From a virus: a stretch of DNA of 64,000 nt. Below, piece by piece: positions 52,177 through 60,646 of this stretch. Location of the stretch: the IMG/VR virus record IMGVR_UViG_3300025131_000014, positions 26,317-90,316 of that record; one strand, given 5' to 3'. Both the position numbers and the translations under genes were made by a program. The notes under the pieces are model-generated. The model was not told the origin of the DNA. It saw nothing but the letters and a program-made list of their open reading frames with translations, and did no database searches. How positions within the stretch are numbered: the first letter of the stretch is position 1; each line of letters opens with the position of its first letter.

Positions 52177-54566
52177 TTTTTATCTTTTTTCTTACTTGCT
52201 TTTACTTTTTCTCTTTCGATTTTTTCTTTACTCGCTATCTCTTTTTCTTTGACTGCAAGTTTTCTTTCTTCTATAGCCGCTTTTTGTGTATTCACTTGTT
52301 TTTCAGTTTCAAGTCTCTGGACTTCAAGATCATCTGGGACTTGATTATTGTTAGCATCGTTGTCTTCTTTAGCAGCTACTTGCATTTCAGCAATTGTAAG
52401 TTTAGTCTGATTTGTAGTATCCACTTTATATTTCTCAAATTCTTGCTCGTCCTGATCTTGAGATAATTGTTTATCTTGCATTTTTTGCTGAGCCTCAAGC
52501 TGTTCGCGTTGTTGTTGAAGTGCTTGTTCTTTTTTCTTTTCTTCAGCTGCTTCCAGAAGTATTTTAATCTCTTCTGGAGATTCAGTTGTGAGCATTTTAA
52601 CAATATCTGAAAGATCTGCCTGTTGATTTTGAAGAGCAGCATGTGTCAATTGTTTTAGAATATCCATAGTTTCCTGATCCCTTGCAGAATCTGATAGGAA
52701 TATACCATAACTTGCTTCTGAGAATTTCTCATCTAAAACGATTGTACTGATTGACATATCATCTAGAACATACTGTATCTTTCTAGGTTCATTTGAATAG
52801 GCAAGTTTAGCTGCTTCAAGTAAACCTGTAAGCACTTCTCTTTTTAAACTGTTATGTGAATGAAACCATTCTTCGGTTATGTGACTTGACTGCACAACTG
52901 CTTGTCTTGCATTCGTAGCTAATTCTGTTGCGCCTATTTGTCCTTCTCTTTGTTTGGTCACACCTGCGACATCGCCCGCACGATTTTCTAGGTATTCAAG
53001 CATTTGAACTTTTTGTTGAATAGTTTGTCCCATTGACAAATCTAAAGTCTGCCATTGATTGAAAGAATTCTGCTGTCCTCGTTTTCCTTCTTCTTGAGGA
53101 TTTACCCAAGCAATTCCCATAGCATCAAAGTAATATAACCACTTATTCATATCTAGTCCCATTGAGCTTGGAACTTGGTTAATATCTGCTAAAAATTTCT
53201 TACCTTTGTCTGAAGCGATATCGAGCTCAAGTCGATACATCATAATGTTATAAAGATATTGATAAGGTTTAATCCTATCAATCATAGATACTGATTCTGC
53301 ATTCAGGTTGTTGTATGAGAGCCCATAGAAACCTAATTTACAAGTTGTCATATCGTCAATGTCACGATGTTGATTTGGTTTGGGCCTCATATTAACATAT
53401 ATCTCATTTCCGATTTTTGATCCTTCCCATATTTCTGGAACCCATTGCCACTCTATACTTATATCTCCTTTTTGTTCATCTTTTCTATACTTATCATTTA
53501 CTATAGTTTCCTGTATTTCTCCTTGAAGATCCATATATTTTAGAAAGCCTATCTTTCTTAAAGACCTCCATTCAACATGTACTACTCTTATATACTTATG
53601 TGAGTCTCCTGTTGTATTAAAATCAAAGTCAATATAGTTATCAAAAATATCATTATTTATAGCTCCCTCCCAAGATAGTGGATCAGCATTAGGATCAGAT
53701 ACATTGTCATCATACATCTCTCCAATCTGCTTAGATGTAAGATATTCACCGAATGTATCGATTACAGAACCAGGGGTCATCCTCATTTCATACTTTGCCC
53801 ATTGCCCATCTTGGATATATTCAATATCAGGATCTTTATCGTATTGAAAATAAAGAGGATTTACTACATTCATCTTTGGTTCTCCATTTACGATACCAAC
53901 CCAATATATTTCTTCTCCAGCTATAAGCGCATGTCTCCATCCTTTATTAAACTTATCTCTTACTGTTTCTTTCTTCATTAAGAAATTAAGTAGGTTTTGT
54001 CCTGTTATTTCTTGATTTGACCTAAACTCTCTTTTCATATATGTTTCAATATCAGAAGGAGTCATCTCTTGTGTTATTTGTTCGACAGCTTGCTGTTGTT
54101 CTTCTGCAGGCATACCTGCTATTTGCATAGACTCTTTTTTAATTTCTTTTTGTATGGCATACTGTATTCTTTCCATCATATACCTTTTCAGCATTTTTTC
54201 TTTTTCTTTCTCTCTGACTGAAACAGCTTCTGGATTAACAGTTGTAACACGAAAGTTAAAGGGTCTCTTTATTTCTTCGCCGAATAATACTCTTAGTTTG
54301 GGACTTGTTATGTCGTAATTTCTCATTTGTGCAGGAAGATCTCCCATATCCTGTCCATAGGGTTTCATTACATATTCAAAATCATCTGGATTAAGTTGAC
54401 CATTAAAAAGATCATAATTAAGCTTTTTACGTATTCGGTCATCACTTCCATTAAAGCTTGTAAATCTATATGCATCTAAAGCATCTATTACATTTTTAGC
54501 CCATTGTTTATCTTTACGATTCTTGGCGGCATCTGTTAGTTTTTGTTGCGGAAAATAGTGTCCCAT
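52173..54566 (-). CDS. Portal protein, 797 aa
   Basis: The protein is highly charged and helical, with the N-terminal pattern known for crAss-like portals (RKKLNYDLFNGQLNPDDFEY near 48; SPKLRVLFGEEIKRPFNF near 90). The C-terminal 150 residues are a Gln/Glu/Lys coiled coil (about 660-797) that would form a barrel or tail extension. It lies directly after the terminase large subunit (6-base gap), the normal packaging order. The dodecameric ring is the DNA gate of the head. Confidence 0.85.
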   Translation of the reverse strand: MGHYFPQQKLTDAAKNRKDKQWAKNVIDALDAYRFTSFNGSDDRIRKKLNYDLFNGQLNPDDFEYVMKPYGQDMGDLPAQMRNYDITSPKLRVLFGEEIKRPFNFRVTTVNPEAVSVREKEKEKMLKRYMMERIQYAIQKEIKKESMQIAGMPAEEQQQAVEQITQEMTPSDIETYMKREFRSNQEITGQNLLNFLMKKETVRDKFNKGWRHALIAGEEIYWVGIVNGEPKMNVVNPLYFQYDKDPDIEYIQDGQWAKYEMRMTPGSVIDTFGEYLTSKQIGEMYDDNVSDPNADPLSWEGAINNDIFDNYIDFDFNTTGDSHKYIRVVHVEWRSLRKIGFLKYMDLQGEIQETIVNDKYRKDEQKGDISIEWQWVPEIWEGSKIGNEIYVNMRPKPNQHRDIDDMTTCKLGFYGLSYNNLNAESVSMIDRIKPYQYLYNIMMYRLELDIASDKGKKFLADINQVPSSMGLDMNKWLYYFDAMGIAWVNPQEEGKRGQQNSFNQWQTLDLSMGQTIQQKVQMLEYLENRAGDVAGVTKQREGQIGATELATNARQAVVQSSHITEEWFHSHNSLKREVLTGLLEAAKLAYSNEPRKIQYVLDDMSISTIVLDEKFSEASYGIFLSDSARDQETMDILKQLTHAALQNQQADLSDIVKMLTTESPEEIKILLEAAEEKKKEQALQQQREQLEAQQKMQDKQLSQDQDEQEFEKYKVDTTNQTKLTIAEMQVAAKEDNDANNNQVPDDLEVQRLETEKQVNTQKAAIEERKLAVKEKEIASKEKIEREKVKASKKKDKK

Positions 54567-54572
54567 AGTTAT

Positions 54573-56624
54573 TTATTTTGCATACATTTTTTTCATATTA
54601 TCTAATAAGAAGTCTACTACTATATTTGTTGGTGCTTCTTGATCTATTTCTTTCTCAAAATCTTCTTCGACCATAAACATTAATTGCATAAATCCCATGA
54701 CCCTGTCAAAGTTTCCCTGTCTTGAATAGTTTATTAGCTCTTCTACAAGAGCAATTGATGGAATTAGATCCATATTATATATTATTTCATCATCTGAATT
54801 AACTCCTCTTTCTGTCCATAGCCAACGCAAGATATATTTTTCTCCTGCATCTTTCATTCTGTCATTCATATGACAGCCTTTCATTCTTGCTACAGTACTG
54901 TTCTTAATTACTTTAGAGATCACATTATCAGGTTGATCTGCTAGAAAATGTAGTTTGCCTCTTCTTTTGAAATAAGAAAGAACTTCACCTCGATCATTTT
55001 CAAACATAATCTTTGCATCTCCGTAGTATTGCGAAAGCATTTCAAGGTTCTTATGATATATCTCTATATTCTCGGGCCTTCCTACATATTCAGCTACAAT
55101 CTCATCATAACCAAAATCAAATTTATTAAAAGATTTATAAACAAAGGCAGCATTTAAAGACTTTCCTCCAGCCTTATCGAAAGCTACAGGGTCAAGTCCA
55201 ATCTTATAAAGACCATGAGGGATAGTAGAAGGAGGATGTTGGTAAACAATTACACATCCTTGTTGAGGGTCATTTGGTTTGTGCGGGTATTTTGTAATGG
55301 GGTGGAGTTTGTTCTCCATATCCATTTCGAATTTAACAGGATGATCTGTATTATCGCTTCTTACAAATGTTCCTGGGTCTCCTAATTTTTTATATTTATT
55401 ATCTGACTTAAGTCTATTAAGTACTCGATAAAGCTCAACTACTGGAAAGACTGCACCTTCAGGTCTAAGGAATGCTTCTTTCGGTGTTTTTGGATGCTGG
55501 GTTATGAAAAGATTATAAGCTACAGGCTCTACTGCTTTTTTTTCTTCTCTTTCCAGATCTACATCATTAGTTGCTTCTGCACGTAAATGATTCCCTGCTT
55601 TGTCTACAAAAGGAGGTCTATACCATTGTTCATCTACAAACCATCCACACTCTCCAACAGTATTCTCATCATATATATTTTCGTAAGCTCTTAGTCCGTA
55701 AAACGATGGGTTATAAAACATTTCTTCGAAGTCAAAGTTAGTGCCGTTCTTTGAGTTACCGCCTGTACCATAAATGATCGGTATACCTACCATTATATTA
55801 CCATCTTTGAAAAGCGGATAGGATCTTTGATATGCTTGAAGTAATCCAGGCCAGTCTCCTGCTTCTTCAAAAAGCATGCGTTCTGCAGTTCGTCCTACTG
55901 ATTTTTGCGGGCTGTCTTTAAAAGAAAGTGCTAAGATCTCAGATTTATAACCTTTTTGTACTTGGATCCCATCTCTATTCTTTTCTATATATCCGCTCTT
56001 TATGGTTTCCTGCCTGTCGGTCAAGAAGCCTTTAGCCCAATCTGTATTATCATTAATGAAGTTGATCATTGATTTGGCCATCTCCATTGTATTAGACCAG
56101 AATGTCTTTTCAAATGCAGCTAGTATTGATATAGAATACGGAAACCAATTGTAACGCCAAACCATGCCAAAGGCATTTTTATAGGAATAACCTTTACGCC
56201 GTGCTTTAACGACTATCATTCCTTCACCAGCTTTCTCTGCTTTATCCAGTTCATGATACCAGTAGTAATCCATATCCAAGAATCTTGGAAATGTTTCTAT
56301 TTTTCGTTGTCGTTTTCCTTGTCCGACTGTAGCCAAAATCCTACCATAATTAAGATAAGCGTAATGCTCACCCGTAACAGTAACTCCTCCCACTGTATAT
56401 CCATTCTTACATCTCTTTTCTTCTCGATCCCAAAACTCTATAAACTCTGTTGTACCTGGAGGAGCTAGAGTATAACATTTATGCTTAAGATAATGTTGAG
56501 CAGAAAGAGAAAAGTAGCTAGTATTGACAAACTTAAGATAATCAGTACCTGTATGACGTATTGGATTATCCTGTTCTTCAATATTAGTATGTTTAGTTGC
56601 TACTATTATCTTTTCATTTTTCAC
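54573..56624 (-). CDS. terL: Terminase large subunit (packaging ATPase and nuclease)
   Basis: 683 residues. The ATPase half carries a deviant Walker A (ARRKGYSYKN, residues 141-150), as in crAss-like TerL, and a Walker B with catalytic Glu (MLFEEAGD, 250-257). The nuclease half shows an Asp in YKIGLDPVAFD, a MFENDRGEV segment and a final acidic position in FDRVMGF near the C-terminus, consistent with an RNase H-fold nuclease. The protein pumps DNA into the head and cuts it. The portal gene follows; the endolysin gene is directly upstream. Confidence 0.92.
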   Translation of the reverse strand: MKNEKIIVATKHTNIEEQDNPIRHTGTDYLKFVNTSYFSLSAQHYLKHKCYTLAPPGTTEFIEFWDREEKRCKNGYTVGGVTVTGEHYAYLNYGRILATVGQGKRQRKIETFPRFLDMDYYWYHELDKAEKAGEGMIVVKARRKGYSYKNAFGMVWRYNWFPYSISILAAFEKTFWSNTMEMAKSMINFINDNTDWAKGFLTDRQETIKSGYIEKNRDGIQVQKGYKSEILALSFKDSPQKSVGRTAERMLFEEAGDWPGLLQAYQRSYPLFKDGNIMVGIPIIYGTGGNSKNGTNFDFEEMFYNPSFYGLRAYENIYDENTVGECGWFVDEQWYRPPFVDKAGNHLRAEATNDVDLEREEKKAVEPVAYNLFITQHPKTPKEAFLRPEGAVFPVVELYRVLNRLKSDNKYKKLGDPGTFVRSDNTDHPVKFEMDMENKLHPITKYPHKPNDPQQGCVIVYQHPPSTIPHGLYKIGLDPVAFDKAGGKSLNAAFVYKSFNKFDFGYDEIVAEYVGRPENIEIYHKNLEMLSQYYGDAKIMFENDRGEVLSYFKRRGKLHFLADQPDNVISKVIKNSTVARMKGCHMNDRMKDAGEKYILRWLWTERGVNSDDEIIYNMDLIPSIALVEELINYSRQGNFDRVMGFMQLMFMVEEDFEKEIDQEAPTNIVVDFLLDNMKKMYAK

Positions 56625-57347
56625 TTAACTTTTTTTACTTAAGTAGTATATTGCATCCATATGTGCATCTGCTATTCTATCTCTTATATCTTCATTCAAA
56701 AGCATTGCTGCTTCTGTACTATTTGTCATGAAAAAATTCTCAGTTAACACGGCAGGCATAGCTGTTTTCTTTAAAACATAAAAATCTGCTTCCTTATCAG
56801 GATCTTTATCTGTATGATCCTTACGCATTTTTTCTTCTGGAAATTCAGCTGCCATCATTCTATAAAATATAGTAGCTATTTGGTCTGATCGTGTTTCTCC
56901 TTTTGAAGTATAACAAGACCATCCATGAGCTTGATTCCAATTATTACCAAAAGCATTTGCGTGAACACTTAGATAAACTGCCCTTTTATCAACTTTATAA
57001 AAATCATTAGCACGTTTTACTCTTTCCTTTAAAGAAATATCTTCTTCTTCAGGAACAAGTACTATTGAGTCTATACCTGCTGCATTGCATGCACTATCAA
57101 TTCTTTGTACAACGGCCCTGTTAAATTCGCCTTCATACAGGACAGTGCCATCTTTAAATTTTGGAGATCTTTTTCCTGCAGTTTGATATTCTCCGTCAAT
57201 CATGCCGCCATGCCCAGGATCTAATAACCAAAGATATTTTGATTCATTTTTAGATTTATCTTCTATTTTAAGATCCATATCCATAACTATATATTTTCTT
57301 ATAAAAGTTCTGTAATGCCATATAAGTCTATTTATAATTGTTAGCAT
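56625..57347 (-). CDS. N-acetylmuramoyl-L-alanine amidase endolysin (Amidase_3), 240 aa
   Basis: The catalytic domain shows all expected residues: LLDPGHGG with zinc ligand His46, YEGEFN with ligand Glu74, LSVHANAF with ligand His129, and VLTENFF with catalytic Glu203. It cuts the amide bond between N-acetylmuramic acid and the peptide stem at the end of infection. There is no cell-wall binding domain. The first Met gives a 36-residue leader with a hydrophobic patch; Met22 or Met24 are alternative starts. It sits far from the holin and spanin candidates near 35 kb but on the same strand. Confidence 0.88.
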   Translation of the reverse strand: MLTIINRLIWHYRTFIRKYIVMDMDLKIEDKSKNESKYLWLLDPGHGGMIDGEYQTAGKRSPKFKDGTVLYEGEFNRAVVQRIDSACNAAGIDSIVLVPEEEDISLKERVKRANDFYKVDKRAVYLSVHANAFGNNWNQAHGWSCYTSKGETRSDQIATIFYRMMAAEFPEEKMRKDHTDKDPDKEADFYVLKKTAMPAVLTENFFMTNSTEAAMLLNEDIRDRIADAHMDAIYYLSKKS

Positions 57348-57358
57348 TTTGTTTTCTT

Positions 57359-57907
57359 CTACTCTGGGTCTTCTCTATTTCCTTTAAGTCTTCGGCCTCT
57401 GAGTGTTGCAGATTGTGCAACTTCTTTCTCAACCTGTTCTTTAACTTTATTCAGTGATTCTATAATTGGTCCTATAGATTTAAGTGCAGATGTTACATCT
57501 GACGGTTTATATATAGGCTTGTCATGTTTATCACGATCATGCAAGTTAATAGTTTCTAAGTAATTTGTCAAGTTACTTATTGTTTTTAATGAAGCTTTAA
57601 GTAGCCTCATAGACGGCGTTTGTTGCAGTTCTATATATTTAGCTATAGCCGCTGCTATTTCTTTATCGGGTTTGTAGTTAGGATCTTTCATAAAATCCTT
57701 AGCTACAATATTCTGTGTCAGATTAGGATCAGCACTTTGTATATAAGGTGACTTATAATCTGTAGTAAAGTATACGTAACTTAATTCCCGTATAGCTTTT
57801 TCTTTATCTTTTTTCTTGTCTCGGTCCCAGATAGCTTTGAATTCTGGAACTAGCAGTGCTTTCGTATGAACAATTACTCTTCTTTTTTGTAAGTCAAACA
57901 GATCCAT
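57359..57907 (-). CDS. Conserved helical protein upstream of packaging genes, 182 aa
   Basis: A basic, all-helical protein (IVHTKALLVPEFKAIWDRDK near residue 12; KPSDVTSALKSIGPIIESL near 132), ending in a charged tail. Its place two genes before the terminase large subunit makes a small terminase subunit an obvious candidate, but I see no diagnostic helix-turn-helix. It overlaps the upstream zinc-ribbon gene by 14 bases. Confidence 0.55.
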   Translation of the reverse strand: MDLFDLQKRRVIVHTKALLVPEFKAIWDRDKKKDKEKAIRELSYVYFTTDYKSPYIQSADPNLTQNIVAKDFMKDPNYKPDKEIAAAIAKYIELQQTPSMRLLKASLKTISNLTNYLETINLHDRDKHDKPIYKPSDVTSALKSIGPIIESLNKVKEQVEKEVAQSATLRGRRLKGNREDPE

Positions 57908-58298
57908 TTTCTTCTGTTTTTCCCCATTTACCTAATGGACATTCTTTATCCTTTACATATAATGCTGCAGGAAATGCACATCCACACTTTCCACATTTAT
58001 ATCCTGCTAAATCATAATCATCATTTCTGCCTACTTCTCTTTTGACTTGATTAAGCTCTATTTGTCCATTTCTCATTACTTTACTTGTAATGAACTTCCA
58101 AAATTGAGAAGATTTTAATTCAGGACATTTAGTACATATCTTTGCACGGTAATCTGCTATTGCTTGTATTTCAGGATTTTTATTTCCTTTAGCATAAATA
58201 GACCATCCTTCAATTATTTGAGCAGCAGTTTCTCCTGCTTTTTGAACACTAGCTACTACTTTCTTCGCTTTGCTCTTTTTTCCACAACCGCATCCCAT
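57894..58298 (-). CDS. Zinc-ribbon-like protein, 134 aa
   Basis: It begins MGCGCGKKSKAKK. The C-terminal half holds CTKCPE (near 55) and CGKCGCAFPA with a later CPLGKW, so four or more cysteines could form one or two zinc ribbons. This cysteine arrangement recurs in proteins of Bacteroidota phages, to my knowledge without an assigned role. A DNA or RNA contact function is possible. Confidence 0.55.
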   Translation of the reverse strand: MGCGCGKKSKAKKVVASVQKAGETAAQIIEGWSIYAKGNKNPEIQAIADYRAKICTKCPELKSSQFWKFITSKVMRNGQIELNQVKREVGRNDDYDLAGYKCGKCGCAFPAALYVKDKECPLGKWGKTEENGSV

Positions 58299-58304
58299 AA
58301 TGGT

Positions 58305-58454
58305 CTATCCATTTAAAGCAGGTCCTTTCAAACTACTTTTCTTAGGAGCTTTTCCTTTCTTTGATTTAGGAGCACTTGTACGTACAGTACTTCCTCCTTT
58401 AGGAAATCCTTGAGATCTATTCTTAATATATTTTAAAAATCTTACAAATGGCAT
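58305..58454 (-). CDS. Basic micro-protein, 49 aa
   Basis: ATG at 58454, TAG at 58305-58307. The protein starts MPFVRFLKYIKNRSQGF and is Lys/Arg/Ser-rich (APKSKKGKAPKKSS). It ends 6 bases before the zinc-ribbon gene and starts 15 bases after the small lipoprotein gene. The charge suggests nucleic-acid binding. No family recognised. Confidence 0.5.
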   Translation of the reverse strand: MPFVRFLKYIKNRSQGFPKGGSTVRTSAPKSKKGKAPKKSSLKGPALNG

Positions 58455-58469
58455 AATAATTAGTTTTAG

Positions 58470-58613
58470 TTAATAATCATTTTCTTCTTCTTTTGGAGGA
58501 GGCACAAAATCTTCTGACATTTGTATCCCATTCCAGTATACGCATCCTTGCCTATTACACGAAATTAAGTAGACGCATAATAATACCATGCAAAAGATAC
58601 AATATTTTTTCAT
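58470..58613 (-). CDS. Small lipoprotein, 47 aa
   Basis: ATG at 58613, TAA at 58470-58472. The protein has a Lys-Lys start, a hydrophobic segment and a lipobox (YLISC) with Cys19, then a 28-residue acidic tail with PPP. This is the form of an outer-membrane lipoprotein such as a small outer spanin or a superinfection-exclusion lipoprotein. Its start codon overlaps the stop of the upstream 55-residue gene as ATGA. Confidence 0.6.
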   Translation of the reverse strand: MKKYCIFCMVLLCVYLISCNRQGCVYWNGIQMSEDFVPPPKEEENDY

Positions 58614-58777
58614 ACAAATCTTTTAACTCTCTCATATTTCTTCATTATTTCTGCTTCCAGATGCTTTCTATTTATCTTTTCACATTCCTTTATATACTCT
58701 GGATTCCACTTTTTCTTAATTGGATCTCCAGGAGTATGAAACTTTTGTGCTAACTGTTTTATTTCTTCTGCTGTCAT
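58610..58777 (-). CDS. Charged micro-protein, 55 aa
   Basis: ATG at 58777, TGA at 58610-58612. The sequence is helical and Lys/Glu-rich (MTAEEIKQLAQKFHTPGDP, then KKYERVKRFV). Overlaps as ATGA with genes on both sides suggest translational coupling. No function recognised. Confidence 0.55.
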   Translation of the reverse strand: MTAEEIKQLAQKFHTPGDPIKKKWNPEYIKECEKINRKHLEAEIMKKYERVKRFV

Positions 58778-58842
58778 AATAATCTTATTGTACCTATGCT
58801 TGTTTCTACTGTTACTGTTTTTACTTCTTCCTCTTTACCCAC
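58774..58842 (-). CDS. Possible 22-aa peptide gene (GTG start)
   Basis: A GTG at 58842 opens a 22-codon frame ending in TGA at 58774-58776, which overlaps the next ATG as ATGA. It also overlaps the end of the 46-residue gene in another frame. The peptide is Glu/Lys/Thr-rich. The neat overlap is the only support, so this could be chance. Confidence 0.25.
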   Translation of the reverse strand: MGKEEEVKTVTVETSIGTIRLL

Positions 58843-58961
58843 TTATCTCTTATTTTTATCTGCATCTCGCATATTGCAATATTGATCTTGACATTCTGTC
58901 TATCGCTTTGAGTCATACATGGTGCTTTCTGTAATTTTTTAATTAATTTTTCCAAGTACAC
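58821..58961 (-). CDS. Basic micro-protein, 46 aa (GTG start)
   Basis: A GTG at 58961 shares its first base with the last base of the TAG stop of the upstream gene. The frame ends in TAA at 58821-58823. The peptide is helical and basic (YLEKLIKKLQKAPCM at the start, DKWVKRKK at the end). It fills a gap that would otherwise be non-coding and keeps the tight spacing of the operon. Confidence 0.45.
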   Translation of the reverse strand: MYLEKLIKKLQKAPCMTQSDRQNVKINIAICEMQIKIRDKWVKRKK

Positions 58962-59215
58962 TATTTCCCTTTTTTCAATTGAGGGTATTTTCTATGTACA
59001 CAAGCTTTTAGTTTTCCTGGGTTAGGTGCATTATGTGCCAACTTCAACGCAGACTTTGCTCTTTTCAATGTGTTTGTAGGAAAAGTACCAGCTGGTGCTC
59101 CTCCCGCTGGCCCGCAAAAAGATTTAACTCCTTTATATTTACCTGCATTAGAACCTCCTGGTTTCTTACGAGCTGTTTTTGTCTTTGCACTTACTTTTGA
59201 TTTCTTTTTAGCCAT
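58961..59215 (-). CDS. Lys-rich conserved crAss-like protein, 84 aa
   Basis: The N-terminal 20 residues are almost all Lys, Ala, Ser and Thr. A motif SFCGPAGGAPAGTFPTNT (residues 32-49) is followed by a helical ALKLAHNAPNP and KACVHRKYP. I know this motif pattern from Bacteroidota phage proteins, without an assigned role. The basic tail suggests DNA or RNA binding, perhaps in the virion. It overlaps the upstream gene by 8 bases. Confidence 0.6.
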   Translation of the reverse strand: MAKKKSKVSAKTKTARKKPGGSNAGKYKGVKSFCGPAGGAPAGTFPTNTLKRAKSALKLAHNAPNPGKLKACVHRKYPQLKKGK

Positions 59216-59510
59216 TACCTTTAGATTTAAATCCTATTATAATTTTTTCATTTACTATTCTCTGCTTTAGTTTCTTCAGTTTGTAGTAATCATCTTTAAC
59301 CACTAATGTTATAGGCCTTGTCTTATGATGTATTCTACATTGACCTTTCTTTATCCTTCCTTTATCATCAAAATGTTGTTCTATTTCTATAGTAGACAGA
59401 TCATCACATAGCCACCTTGTAATTATATTCTTTTTTACAAGCTGTTCCTTACCTTCTTTGTCCTCATCGTATAGGTTTGTTACCACCTTGAATTCGTGTG
59501 AAGTGTTCAT
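59208..59510 (-). CDS. Small conserved phage protein, 100 aa
   Basis: A mixed alpha/beta soluble protein (ITRWLCDDLSTIEIEQHFDD near 30) with a Lys-rich C-terminal half. It overlaps both neighbours, including 47 bases with the IHF-like gene, so a later start is possible. No motif identifies a function. Confidence 0.5.
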   Translation of the reverse strand: MNTSHEFKVVTNLYDEDKEGKEQLVKKNIITRWLCDDLSTIEIEQHFDDKGRIKKGQCRIHHKTRPITLVVKDDYYKLKKLKQRIVNEKIIIGFKSKGNG

Positions 59511-59832
59511 TCTTTTTTTTATATTCTAATTTCTCATTAACTTTCCTATTCCGTATCTCCCACAGTCTTGCCAGCTCTTCTTTAGCTGATTCGCTGTACA
59601 AGTTAGGATTTTTTCTGAAACTTTTTATAAGATTCCTTATTAAAGCAGTCAGTCTCTCTAGCTTTACTTCAAAGGTTCCAAGGCCATGAACCTTAATGGA
59701 ATTAAGATCATTATCTTCCATTCTTCTTTTAATAAATCCAAACTGATGCCTTATTGCACTTTCTACTTTTAGATAACTTATCCCTTTCTCCTTTGCAAGC
59801 TCTCTGGCAATATCCTCTATCTTCTTACTCAT
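59464..59832 (-). CDS. IHF/HU-like DNA-binding protein, 122 aa
   Basis: Residues 1-60 follow the HU/IHF N-terminal helix pair (MSKKIEDIARELAKEKGIS) and the strand VHGLGTFEVKLERL (about 48-61) matches the conserved GFGxFxVxxR turn of the family. The usual DNA-embracing arm region is replaced by a Lys/Arg-rich helical extension. IHF-like genes next to the packaging block are a hallmark of crAss-like genomes. Likely DNA bending or compaction. Confidence 0.7.
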   Translation of the reverse strand: MSKKIEDIARELAKEKGISYLKVESAIRHQFGFIKRRMEDNDLNSIKVHGLGTFEVKLERLTALIRNLIKSFRKNPNLYSESAKEELARLWEIRNRKVNEKLEYKKKNEHFTRIQGGNKPIR

Positions 59833-60193
59833 CCTCTAATTCGAATTTGAAAACAAGTTCAATATCCTTAGTATCTTTAGGGACTTCTATCCTCTTATTT
59901 ATTATCAGCTTACCTGTGTCCTCATCCTTTAAGAGTACACCTTTCTGTTTCATATACTTTATATAATTATCCAAGTTTGAGTAAGACTTAAACTTAAACT
60001 TATCCCGTATATACTTCCTACATTGTGTCCCGAATCTATCTTCTTCTATGAGATCTCCTTCTAGTTCCATGAAGGCCGATAGTATCTCTATTTCTTTTGA
60101 TGTCAGAGGTTCAGGAAGTATCACATTTATCAATTGAAGATATTTGCTATAGAACTTGTTCCTGGCTACTCTTTCTTTCTTTTCTCTCTTCAT
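59825..60193 (-). CDS. Basic helical protein, first gene of the minus-strand late unit, 122 aa
   Basis: A Lys/Arg-rich N-terminus (MKREKKERVARNKFYSKY) is followed by helices with a winged-helix-like feel (LTSKEIEILSAFMELEGDL, then SYSNLDNYIKYMKQKGVL and two short strands). That layout suits a DNA-binding regulator, but no certain family is visible. It overlaps the IHF-like gene by 8 bases and borders the divergent control region. Confidence 0.5.
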   Translation of the reverse strand: MKREKKERVARNKFYSKYLQLINVILPEPLTSKEIEILSAFMELEGDLIEEDRFGTQCRKYIRDKFKFKSYSNLDNYIKYMKQKGVLLKDEDTGKLIINKRIEVPKDTKDIELVFKFELEDE

Positions 60194-60522
60194 TATATTA
60201 ATGATAGGTTTCTGTAAACTTACTCACTTTAGAGCATAATACAAAATATTATAGAAACTTAATTATAGTTACATTCGTAGATAGATCACCTTATCCCCCC
60301 CGCATGTGATTTTGAATTCCCATTTAAAACTTCAGTAACTGAAGAACTCCATAAGTTTTTAATTAAGTAATATAATAGATGACCAGGCGTAGCAGCCCTA
60401 CTTCATTTAACCATCTTATTTTCATGGTAGGGTGTCCTAATCTCTCTCTTTAATCAGTATCGCAATATAAAAATAAATATTTTAAAAAAAAAATAATGTG
60501 AAAATATTCGAGTTCTTGAGGG
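60194..60522. promoter_or_regulatory. Divergent control region between minus and plus transcription units
   Basis: 329 bases without a gene. Contents: an AT-rich stretch beside the minus-strand start with TATAAT-like sequence, a run of seven C (about 60295-60301), a perfect 6-bp hairpin with a 3-base loop (CTTCAG-TAA-CTGAAG near 60332-60346), a pairable CCCTAC/GTAGGG set near 60395-60430, and a run of ten A (60484-60493). Promoters for both directions must lie here, but I find no full Bacteroidota consensus. Confidence 0.5.
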
Positions 60523-60621
60523 TCTCTATTGGAATCATCCCCAATGGTAAGAGAGCGGTCTAATCCCCGCGAGTCTGTACCATGAACCTAGGTTCGTGTA
60601 ATACAGGCGAGGCACTGCGCC
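60523..60621 (+). promoter_or_regulatory. Structured leader of the first plus-strand gene
   Basis: Consecutive stems lead to the ATG at 60647: TCTCT/AGAGA (523-527/550-554) with ATTGG/CCAAT inside; GCGG/CCGC (555-558/567-570); CATGAACC/GGTTCGTG (581-588/591-598) enclosed by CTGTA/TACAG; and GGCG/CGCC (606-609/618-621). One T-G pair fits a plus-strand RNA. It could act in translation control, protection of the 5' end, or processing. Confidence 0.6.
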
Positions 60622-60646
60622 AAGCAGATACTTAAATCCGAACGTT

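Noticed and set aside
60531-60621. tRNA-like impression (GGTTCG and a TGGTAAGAGAGCGG segment)
   Set aside because: No 7-bp acceptor stem, no anticodon arm and no standard T-arm can be drawn; the bases form four separate hairpins.
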